Below, one piece after another: positions 1 to 6,121 of a stretch of DNA of 14,853 nucleotides; positions within the stretch are counted from its first letter, which is position 1; the number at the start of each line of letters is the position of its first letter. The notes beneath the pieces are model-generated. The model ran no database searches. It was not told the origin of the DNA and was given only the letters and a program-made list of their open reading frames with translations. Location: assembly GCA_040902425.1 (NCBI GenBank), contig JBBDXI010000095.1, positions 1-14,853 on the forward strand, in the 5' to 3' direction. Position numbers and translations under genes: made by a program. The stretch is from JBBDXI01 sp040902425. Lineage in GTDB: Bacteria > Planctomycetota > Phycisphaerae > Phycisphaerales > UBA1924.

Positions 1-412
1 TCAGGAAGACCACGATGTACGGCACGCCGACCTGGCGGGCCAGCAGCACGTGCTCCCGGGTCTGCGGCATGGGGCCGTCCGCCGCCGACACCACCAGGAT
101 CGCCCCGTCCATCTGGGCCGCCCCGGTGATCATGTTCTTCACGAAGTCGGCGTGCCCCGGGCAGTCCACGTGGGCGTAGTGACGCTTGGGCGTCTCGTAC
201 TCGGTGTGCGAGGCGGCGATCGTCACCGTCTTGCTCGCGTCGCGCACCGTGCCGCCCTTGGTCACGTCGGCGTAGCTCTTCACGATGCCGCCGAAACGCT
301 TCGCCGAGCGGGCCGACATCGCCGCCGTCAGCGTGCTCTTCCCGTGGTCGATGTGACCGATCGTGCCGACGTTGACGTGCGGCTTGGTTCTCTCAAATAC
401 GCCCTTGGCCAT
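1..412 (-). CDS. tuf: Elongation factor Tu, N-terminal part (cut by window edge)
   Basis: EF-Tu is the cytoplasmic GTPase that carries aminoacyl-tRNA to the ribosome. The visible 137 residues are the start of the G domain. They contain TKPHVNVGTIGHIDHGKST (P-loop, about residues 9-27), DCPGH (G3, 83-87), and KNMITGAAQMDGAILVVSAADGPMPQTREHVLLARQVGVP, split across 92-131. The window ends just before the expected NKCD guanine-specificity motif, so the gene continues to the left. ATG at 412 fits the family start (MAKxxFERTKPHVNV) and has AGGGAG about 9 bases upstream. The gene lies 125 bp downstream of a tRNA-Thr on the same strand and is probably co-transcribed with it. Oddity: the switch I stretch reads VRDASKTVTIAASH where most bacteria have EKARGITI-type sequence, so the usual Arg-Gly is replaced by Lys-Thr while the functional Thr (T64) remains. 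I recall similar switch I sequences in planctomycete EF-Tu. The identification is very secure. Confidence 0.97.
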   Translation of the reverse strand, partial: MAKGVFERTKPHVNVGTIGHIDHGKSTLTAAMSARSAKRFGGIVKSYADVTKGGTVRDASKTVTIAASHTEYETPKRHYAHVDCPGHADFVKNMITGAAQMDGAILVVSAADGPMPQTREHVLLARQVGVPYIVVFL

Positions 413-537
413 CTGATGCACTCCCTGGAGACGCGGACCCGCCGCGCCCGCCCGCAAATTGGGCCCCAAGTCTAGGGCCGGTCCCTCCGGGTGGCACCCG
501 GGGCCCGCGACCCCTCACCGAACAATCCGGTAAACAC

Positions 538-609
<72 letters not shown>

Positions 610-650
610 GCATGCATGGCCGCGCGGGCCGGCCCCACCAGCAAGCACCG

Positions 651-678
651 ATCTTACACCCCGGCAGGGGGGGGTCAA
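651..678 (-). promoter_or_regulatory. Sigma70-type promoter of tRNA-Thr/tuf
   Basis: On the minus strand, TTGACC (678-673) and TAAGAT (656-651) are separated by 16 bp. Transcription would start near 644, about 35 bases before the tRNA. The spacer contains a run of C. This is the clearest promoter-like sequence in the window, and it sits where a strong promoter for tRNA and EF-Tu is expected. It is inferred from sequence match and position only. Confidence 0.65.
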
Positions 679-689
679 ATCAGGGCGTG

Positions 690-793
690 GGCAAGCGGCA
701 AGAGGCAAACGGGAAACGGAAACGGAAACGGCGTCCGGTGACCAGCCCGTTTGCCGTTTGCCGTTTGCCGCTTGCCGCTTGCCGCTTGCCGCT
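690..793. repeat. Inverted array of GGCAAGC/GGCAAAC heptamers
   Basis: The left arm (690-731) holds units GGCAAGC, GGCAAGA, GGCAAAC and GGGAAAC, then shortened GGAAAC units. The right arm (746-793) holds three CGTTTGC units followed by three CGCTTGC units, the reverse complement in the same order. A loop of about 14 bases separates them. The transcript could form a long hairpin. It begins 6 bp past the metK stop codon and upstream of the tRNA-Thr promoter, so it may terminate metK transcription. The same heptamer family occurs inside purM at 2870-2906. Confidence 0.85.
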
Positions 794-798
794 CCGTC

Positions 799-1998
799 CT
801 ACCTCGCCGCCTTCTTCAGCGCCTCCGCCTTGTCCGTCCGCTCCCACCCGAAGAACCGGTAGGCCTTCTCGCTGTGTTGGTTCTTCACCGGGTCGAAGTA
901 CTTCCCCTCGTACGCCGACCGCCCGAAGTGCCCGTGCCGCGCGGTCGGCGCGTAGATCGGCGCCCGCAGCGACAGGCTCTCGATGATGCCCCGCGGCGTC
1001 AGCGGGAAGACCTCCCGGATCGCGTCCGAGATCTTCCCCTCATCCGCCTGCGCTGTGCCAAAGCAGTCCACGTACACGCTCGTCGGCTCCGCCACGCCGA
1101 TCGCGTAGCTCAGCTGCACCTCGCACACGCTCGCCAGCCCCGCCGCCACCACGTTCTTGGCGATGTACCGGGCCATGTAGGCCGCGGAGCGGTCCACCTT
1201 CGTCGGGTCCTTCCCGCTGAACGCCCCGCCCCCGTGCCGCCCGTACCCCCCGTACGTGTCCACGATGATCTTCCGCCCCGTCAGCCCCGTGTCCCCGTGA
1301 GGGCCGCCGATCTCGAACAGCCCCGTCGGGTTCACGTGCACCTTGATCCCGGGGTTCCACCACTCCTTCAGCACCGGCTTGAAGACCTGCTCGATCACGT
1401 CGCGCTTCAGCTGGTCCTGCCGCTCGTTCCACGAGGGGTCGTGCTGCGTCGAGAGCACCAGCGTGTCCACCCGCACCGGCCTCAGGCCGTCGTACTCGAT
1501 GGTCACCTGGCTCTTGGCATCCGGGCGCAGCCCGGGGATGACCTTCTCCCGCCGCACCTCGGCCTGCCGCTCCACCAGCCGGTGGGCCATCTGGATGGGC
1601 AGGGGCATCAGCTCCGGCGTCTGGTCGCAGGCGAAGCCGAACATCATCCCCTGGTCCCCCGCCCCCTCCCGGTCCACACCCATGGCGATGTGCGCGCTCT
1701 GCTTCTTGATGCTCGTCAGCACCGCGACCGACTCGTAGTCGAACGCCATGTCCCCCGACGTGTACCCGATCTCCTTGATCACCTCGCGCACCAGGTCCGG
1801 AACGTTGACCCAGGTCTTCGTGGTCACCTCCCCCGCGATCACGGCCATGCCCGTTGAGACCATCGTCTCGCACGCCACCCGCGAGAAGGGGTCATCCGCC
1901 AGCATCGCGTCCAGGATGGCGTCGGAGATCTGGTCGGCGACCTTGTCGGGGTGTCCCATCGACACCGATTCGGAGGTGAAGAGGCGGGGGCGGGCCAT
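799..1998 (-). CDS. metK: S-adenosylmethionine synthetase (methionine adenosyltransferase)
   Basis: It makes S-adenosylmethionine from methionine and ATP in the cytoplasm, supplying methyl groups to the cell. The 399-residue product has normal family length (about 380-400). Visible motifs are FTSESVSMGHPDK with the ATP-binding His16-Pro-Asp (residues 7-19), GAGDQGMMFGFACDQT (112-127), GGPHGDTGLTGRKIIVDTYGG (split over 231-251) and the glycine-rich GGGAFSGKDPTKVDRSAAY loop (256-274). The last two cover the phosphate and methionine sites. The reading frame stays open upstream, but ATG at 1998 gives the conserved N-terminus MARPRLFTSESVS and has AAGGA seven bases before it. The gene is divergent from purM across 142 bp. 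A TATGCT -10-like hexamer lies about 40 bp upstream, without a convincing -35. I see no SAM riboswitch in the short leader. The downstream end abuts a heptamer inverted repeat that could act as a terminator. Confidence 0.98.
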   Translation of the reverse strand: MARPRLFTSESVSMGHPDKVADQISDAILDAMLADDPFSRVACETMVSTGMAVIAGEVTTKTWVNVPDLVREVIKEIGYTSGDMAFDYESVAVLTSIKKQSAHIAMGVDREGAGDQGMMFGFACDQTPELMPLPIQMAHRLVERQAEVRREKVIPGLRPDAKSQVTIEYDGLRPVRVDTLVLSTQHDPSWNERQDQLKRDVIEQVFKPVLKEWWNPGIKVHVNPTGLFEIGGPHGDTGLTGRKIIVDTYGGYGRHGGGAFSGKDPTKVDRSAAYMARYIAKNVVAAGLASVCEVQLSYAIGVAEPTSVYVDCFGTAQADEGKISDAIREVFPLTPRGIIESLSLRAPIYAPTARHGHFGRSAYEGKYFDPVKNQHSEKAYRFFGWERTDKAEALKKAAR

Positions 1999-2070
1999 GG
2001 CGGAATCCTTCGGCGGGGTGCGGGAAAACAGGCCCCCAGCATATCCGCCCCACCCACCCCGCGAATCCCG

Positions 2071-2107
2071 CCTCGATGCCTTGACGCCTCGTGCCTCGGT
2101 GCCTTTC
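2071..2107. repeat. Degenerate GCCTCGT-type tandem repeat in the metK/purM spacer
   Basis: Five imperfect units of 7-8 bases run in tandem: GCCTCGAT, GCCTTGAC, GCCTCGT, GCCTCGGT, GCCTTTC. They lie in the 142-bp divergent promoter region between metK and purM. The unit length resembles the heptamer families elsewhere in the window, but the sequence differs and no inverted partner is visible. Confidence 0.5.
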
Positions 2108-2140
2108 TTCCCCCTCCCCCGCCCCCAGTATCCTTCCCCC

Positions 2141-3349
2141 ATGCCCAGGCCCGCCCCCCCTCCCCCCCTCACCTACGCCGCCTCCGGCGTCAACCTCCAG
2201 GCCAAGGACCGCTTCACCGATTCCCTCGAATCGGTCATGCGCCGCACCCACACCCCCCGCGTCATCCGCAACCCCGGCGGCTTCGCCGGCCTCTTCCGCC
2301 TCGACTACAACGAACGCCTCTTCCGCCGCAACTACAAGGACCCCGTCCTCGTCGCCTGCACCGACGGCTGCGGCACCAAGGTCAAGCTCGCCGCCCAGCT
2401 CCATCGCTACGACACCATCGGCATCGACCTGGTTGCCATGAACGTCAACGACCTCATCGTCCAGGGCGCCGAGCCCCTCTTCTTCCTCGACTACATCGCC
2501 GTCGGCCGCGTGGACAGCGAGATGCTCTCCGCCGTCGTCCGCGGCGTCGCCGAGGGCTGCAAGCGCGCCGGCTGCTCCCTCATCGGCGGCGAGACCGCCG
2601 AGATGCCCGGCGTCTACCACGACGGCGACTTCGACCTCGCCGGCTTCGCCGTCGGCGTCGTCGAGCTCAAGCGCGCTGTCAACCCCACCCGCGTCAAGCC
2701 CGGCGACATCGTCCTGGGCCTCGGGTCCGACGGCATCCACAGCAACGGCTACACCCTCGTCCGCAAGGTGGTCGAGACCGCGGCGCTGGATTTGAACGCC
2801 GTGTACCCCGAACTCATCCCCCCGTCGGCCCCCAAGCGCCCCCGCCGCACCCCCAAGCCCGCCGCCACCGCAAACGGCAAGCGGCAAACGGCAAACGGCA
2901 AACGGGCCGCGGCCAACGGCTCCCCACATCCCACATCCGACATCGCACATCCGACATTGGGCCACATCCTCCTCACCCCCACCCGCCTCTACGCCGCCCC
3001 CATCGTCAAGCTCCAGCGCCAGTACACGGTCAAGAACATCATCTCCGGCATGGCCCACATCACCGGCTCCGGTATGGCCGGCAACCTCGAGCGCGCCCTC
3101 CACAAGGGCGTCGATGCCCGCATCGACACCGCCGCCTGGCCCGTCCCCCCCGTCTTCCGCTTCCTCCAGCACCACGGCGACATCCCCGACGCCGAGATGC
3201 GCCGCGTCTTCAACATGGGCATCGGCTACACCCTCATCGTGCGACCGGCGTTCGCCGACTCCATCGCCCACCAGCTCCGCCGCTACGGCGAGCGCGTCCA
3301 CGTCATCGGCACGATCGTCAAGGGCACCGGCGCCGTGCGCGAGGATTAG
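2141..3349 (+). CDS. purM: Phosphoribosylformylglycinamidine cyclo-ligase (AIR synthetase) with a repeat-derived insert
   Basis: PurM closes the imidazole ring in purine synthesis, converting FGAM plus ATP to AIR in the cytoplasm. Family sequences are clear: YAASGV near residue 12, TDGCGTKVKLA near 73 (usually DGVGTK), MNVNDLIVQGAEPLFFLDY, CSLIGGETAEMPGVY, DGIHSNGYTLVRKV, and TLGHILLTPTRLY at about 272. The C-terminal AHITGSGMAGNL matches the usual AHITGGG. The product is 402 residues, longer than the usual 340-350. The excess lies at residues 228-271, between YPELIPP and TLGHILL, where homologues join almost directly. This insert is Lys/Arg/Asn/Ala-rich (TANGKRQ, TANGKRA) and is encoded by two adjacent heptamer repeat tracts. 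ATG 2141 gives a family-like N-terminus. I see no Shine-Dalgarno sequence. CAGTAT ends 9 bp upstream, so a very short leader is possible. Function is very likely retained, because both flanks of the insert stay in frame and conserved. Confidence 0.96.
   Translation: MPRPAPPPPLTYAASGVNLQAKDRFTDSLESVMRRTHTPRVIRNPGGFAGLFRLDYNERLFRRNYKDPVLVACTDGCGTKVKLAAQLHRYDTIGIDLVAMNVNDLIVQGAEPLFFLDYIAVGRVDSEMLSAVVRGVAEGCKRAGCSLIGGETAEMPGVYHDGDFDLAGFAVGVVELKRAVNPTRVKPGDIVLGLGSDGIHSNGYTLVRKVVETAALDLNAVYPELIPPSAPKRPRRTPKPAATANGKRQTANGKRAAANGSPHPTSDIAHPTLGHILLTPTRLYAAPIVKLQRQYTVKNIISGMAHITGSGMAGNLERALHKGVDARIDTAAWPVPPVFRFLQHHGDIPDAEMRRVFNMGIGYTLIVRPAFADSIAHQLRRYGERVHVIGTIVKGTGAVRED
2870..2906 (+). repeat. GGCAAAC heptamer tract inside purM
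   Basis: Five consecutive heptamers are visible: (G)GCAAAC, GGCAAGC, GGCAAAC, GGCAAAC, GGCAAAC, then GGG. Three units make 21 bases, so the encoded peptide repeats every seven residues (TANGKRQ, TANGKRA). The tract is the same family as one arm of the inverted array at 690-793, but here only one orientation is present. Confidence 0.9.
2926..2960 (+). repeat. ACATCCG heptamer tract inside purM
   Basis: Five consecutive heptamers occur: ACATCCC, ACATCCG, ACATCGC, ACATCCG, ACATTGG. They lie 19 bp after the GGCAAAC tract and encode the stretch around HPTSDIAHPTLG. The same family builds the inverted repeats at 10565-10665 and 11192-11283. Only one orientation is present here. Confidence 0.9.
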
Positions 3350-3358
3350 GTCGCCCCG

Positions 3359-3379
3359 CGCTGCCCGCTCCGGGCGGCG
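3359..3379 (+). terminator. Possible hairpin terminator after purM
   Basis: CGCTGCCCG, CTC loop, CGGGCGGCG: a 9-bp stem with one G-U pair, starting 10 bases after the purM stop. No T tract follows, so intrinsic termination is uncertain. Confidence 0.35.
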
Positions 3380-3449
3380 CACCCGACGGAAATCACTGGA
3401 CTCACGCCCTTCGGCGCGGGACACTCTCCCCGCCACCGGAGGACACGGC

Positions 3450-5984
3450 ATGCACCTACCCGCCGCCAGCGCAGCTTCGCTCCTTCTGGCCGCCTCCGCC
3501 CTCACCCAGCCGCCCGCCCCCCCGTGCCCCTACGAGTGCGGCGCGGTCTCGCCCGTGGCCGCGGCCACCGTGCTCGCGGGCCTGCCCCGCGCCCAGGCCG
3601 TCTTCGACGAGGATGGGCCCGGCCCGCTGCCCGCCCGGCTCTTTGTCGGGGGTGACCTGAGCGCGGCCGACGGCCTCCCCGTCGCCAACATCGCCCGCTG
3701 GGACGGGCAGGCGTGGTCCGCCGTCGGCGGGGGGGGCGGCGCGGGCGTGCCCGGCGCCAGCGAGAGCATCCTCGCCCTCCAGGTCCACGATGACGGCTCC
3801 GGCCCCGCCCTCTACGCCGCGGGCCGGTTCACCTCCGCCGGCGGTCAGCCCGCGCCCGGGCTGGCGCGCTGGACGGGCGCTGCCTGGCAGGCCCTCCCGC
3901 CGCTGCCCCCGCCCCCCGCCGGGCTCGCCGGCGGGGTCCCCTCGCGCCTCGCCGTCCTCCCCGCGGCCGGCGGCGCGGAACAGATCTTCGTCGCCGCCCG
4001 CTACTGGGATGACCTCTCCGGCGAGTGCGGCTCGATCCTCGCCTACCGGCTCGCCGGCGGGGCCTGGGTGCAGGCCGGCGCCCCCGTCGACAACGACGCC
4101 GTCACCGGCCTGGTCGCCTTCGATCCCGACGACGGCGGCCCCGCCCCCGCCGCCCTGTACATGACCACGCAGTCCACCAGCACGCACTCGTGCGCCGGCA
4201 TGCGGGCACGCCTGCTCCGGCTCAGCGGCCCCGCCTGGCAGCAGGTCGCCACCGGCGAGCCGGAGGCTTACCACGCGCTGGCCGTGGCGCGCCTCGGCGG
4301 CCAGCCCCGCCTGTGCATCGCCGGACGATTCGGGAGCATCGGCGGCGCCCCCGCCAACAACGTCGCGGCATTCGACGGCGCCTCCTTCAGCGCCCTGGGC
4401 AACGGGCTCGGCACCCTCCAGAACACCGTCTACTCCCTGGGCGCCTTCGACCCCGACGGCCCCGGCCCCGCGCCCGAGACGCTGATCGCCGCCGGCTACC
4501 TCAGTCTTAGTCAGGCGCCGGCCTGGAGCCTCGCCCGCTGGAACGGCGCCTCCTGGGAGCCCTTCGCCGGCGAACTCTCCCAGAACACGCCCGTCCTCTC
4601 GCTCTCGCTGGCCCAGTTCGACCCCGACGGGCCCGGCCCCGCGCCCCCGCTCCTCCCGGTCGCCGGGCCCATCACCACGATCGACCAGCGCGGCGCGGGC
4701 GGCTTCGCCGCCTACGACGGCAGCGGCTGGATCGGCCCCGCCCCGGGTCCCGGCGGCCCCGTGATGGTCGTCGCGATGCACAACGACGGCTCCGGCCGCA
4801 AGCTCTTCGTCGGGGGCCAGTTCGCCTCCACCGGCCAGGCCGCCGCCGCCAACATCGCCCGCTGGGATGGCCAGGCCTGGGCGGCCCTCGGCGCCGGGGT
4901 CTCCGGCCCCGTCCACGCGCTGGCCCCCCACAACGACGGGGGCGGCTTTGCCCTCTTCGCCGCCGGCGACTTCCAGGCCGCGGGCGGCGCCCCCGCCCAG
5001 AACATCGCCCGCTGGCGCAGCGGCGCCTGGTCCGCCGTCGGCGCCGGCCTCAACGGCCCCGTCCGGGCCCTGGAGGTCCACGACGAGGACGGCCCCGGCC
5101 CCGCCCCCGCCGCCCTTTTCGCCGCCGGCAGCTTCACCATGGCGGGCGGCATCCCCGCCAACGGCATCGCCCGGTGGGATGGCGCCGCGTGGACCGCCCT
5201 GGGCCCCGGGCTCGAACTGGGGATCGGCCTGGCCCTCAAGTCCTTCGACGACGGACAGGGCCCCGCGCTCTACGCCGGCGGCACCTTCCAGCGCGCCGGC
5301 GGCGTGGCCACCGTCAGCGCAGCGCGCTGGCGCACCGGCGCCTGGTCCGCCATGCCCGGCCTCGTCACTGGCGCGGTCCACGCCCTGGGCGTCTACGACG
5401 CCGGCAAGGGCCACGCCCTCTACGCTGGCGGCCGCTTCGGGACCGGCTCCGGCCTCGCCCTCCTCGCCCGGTTCGACGGCCAGTCCCTCCAGCCGATCCC
5501 CTCGCCCCCGCCCACCCCCGGCGGCCAGCCCGAGGTCATCCTCGCGATGCGCACCTTCGACGACGGCGGCGGCCAGGCCCTGTTCGTCGGCGGCGCTTCC
5601 GGCCAGGTCGCCAAGCTCCACAAGTCCGACTGGGTCCAGGTCCACCCCCGCGCCGCCCCCGGCCCGGTCAGGTCCTTCTCGGTGCCCTTCGATCTCGGGT
5701 GCGGCCCGGCGCTCTTCCTCGGCGGCTCGTTCACCAGCGTCGGCCCCCGGCCCGCCGCCGGCGTAGCCGTCATCCCCCGGCGCGGCCCGTCGTGCCCCTG
5801 CTACGCGAACTGCGACAACAGCACCGCCCCCCCCATCCTCAACGTCGCCGATTTCTCCTGCTTCCTCCAACGCTTCGCCGCCGCCGACCCCTACGCCAAC
5901 TGCGACAACAGCACCGCCCCACCCACCCTCAACGTCGCCGACTTCTCCTGCTTCCTCCAGAAGTTCGCCGCCGGCTGCCCGTGA
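3450..5984 (+). CDS. Secreted propeller-like repeat protein with paired dockerin-like C-terminus
   Basis: The 844-residue product starts with a signal-peptide-like segment (MHLPAASAASLLLAASALTQ). It then has roughly 13 imperfect repeats of about 50-60 residues. Each repeat combines an acidic loop and strand such as DEDGPGPAPAALFAAGSF or DDGSGPALYAAGRF with an aromatic strand such as ANIARWDGQAWAALGAG. The pattern (LF-x-GG-x-F ... A-x2-IARWDG-x-W-x2-LG) suggests one or two beta-propellers and is common in planctomycete secreted proteins, but no enzyme motif is visible. Residues 785-844 form two 30-residue copies of YANCD-x-ST...LNVADFSCFLQ, the dockerin-like tail also found in the protein starting at 7946. 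ATG 3450 is preceded by GGAGG with 7-base spacing, which fixes the start even though the frame is open further upstream. The likely location is the cell surface or periplasm. The substrate or partner is unknown. It lies 100 bp downstream of purM and is probably independent of it. Confidence 0.9.
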   Translation: MHLPAASAASLLLAASALTQPPAPPCPYECGAVSPVAAATVLAGLPRAQAVFDEDGPGPLPARLFVGGDLSAADGLPVANIARWDGQAWSAVGGGGGAGVPGASESILALQVHDDGSGPALYAAGRFTSAGGQPAPGLARWTGAAWQALPPLPPPPAGLAGGVPSRLAVLPAAGGAEQIFVAARYWDDLSGECGSILAYRLAGGAWVQAGAPVDNDAVTGLVAFDPDDGGPAPAALYMTTQSTSTHSCAGMRARLLRLSGPAWQQVATGEPEAYHALAVARLGGQPRLCIAGRFGSIGGAPANNVAAFDGASFSALGNGLGTLQNTVYSLGAFDPDGPGPAPETLIAAGYLSLSQAPAWSLARWNGASWEPFAGELSQNTPVLSLSLAQFDPDGPGPAPPLLPVAGPITTIDQRGAGGFAAYDGSGWIGPAPGPGGPVMVVAMHNDGSGRKLFVGGQFASTGQAAAANIARWDGQAWAALGAGVSGPVHALAPHNDGGGFALFAAGDFQAAGGAPAQNIARWRSGAWSAVGAGLNGPVRALEVHDEDGPGPAPAALFAAGSFTMAGGIPANGIARWDGAAWTALGPGLELGIGLALKSFDDGQGPALYAGGTFQRAGGVATVSAARWRTGAWSAMPGLVTGAVHALGVYDAGKGHALYAGGRFGTGSGLALLARFDGQSLQPIPSPPPTPGGQPEVILAMRTFDDGGGQALFVGGASGQVAKLHKSDWVQVHPRAAPGPVRSFSVPFDLGCGPALFLGGSFTSVGPRPAAGVAVIPRRGPSCPCYANCDNSTAPPILNVADFSCFLQRFAAADPYANCDNSTAPPTLNVADFSCFLQKFAAGCP
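5802..5981 (+). repeat. Two 90-bp copies encoding the dockerin-like tail (first protein)
   Basis: Units 5802-5891 and 5892-5981 each encode 30 residues beginning YANCDNSTAPP and containing LNVADFSCFLQ. Asp, Asn and Ser spacing resembles a calcium-binding loop followed by a helix, as in dockerins. Each unit also has two Cys. The core reading AACGTCGCCGA-TTCTCCTGC is nearly identical between copies and with the pair at 10376-10555. Confidence 0.85.
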
Positions 5985-6121
5985 GCGTGTGAACCCGTGC
6001 GCGCCGGCCACCCCGGCCGCCGCCGCAGCACCGCGTCTCTGTACACCAGCCCGTCCCCTCATTTCACAAGCCGGCCCGCGCTGCCGGGACCCGCCCCGCC
6101 GCGCTCTAGCATGCCCCGGCG

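Noticed and set aside
414..537. A gene or regulator in the tRNA-Thr/tuf spacer
   Set aside because: Only 124 bp of G/C-rich leader sequence with a Shine-Dalgarno sequence. No coding or clear terminator signal.
1999..2140. SAM riboswitch upstream of metK
   Set aside because: The leader is short, C/G-rich and shows none of the conserved SAM-I or SAM-II core sequences I could recognise.
2870..2960. Heptamer tracts as a CRISPR array
   Set aside because: Units are 7 bp and contiguous, without unique spacers, and no cas genes are present.
2870..2960. purM as a pseudogene because of the insert
   Set aside because: The frame is kept through the insert and family sequence resumes to a normal C-terminus, so a functional protein is more likely.
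1892..3505. A 537-codon minus-strand frame covering purM
   Set aside because: It is antisense to conserved purM, Asp/Gly/Ala-rich, and without a ribosome site or domain.
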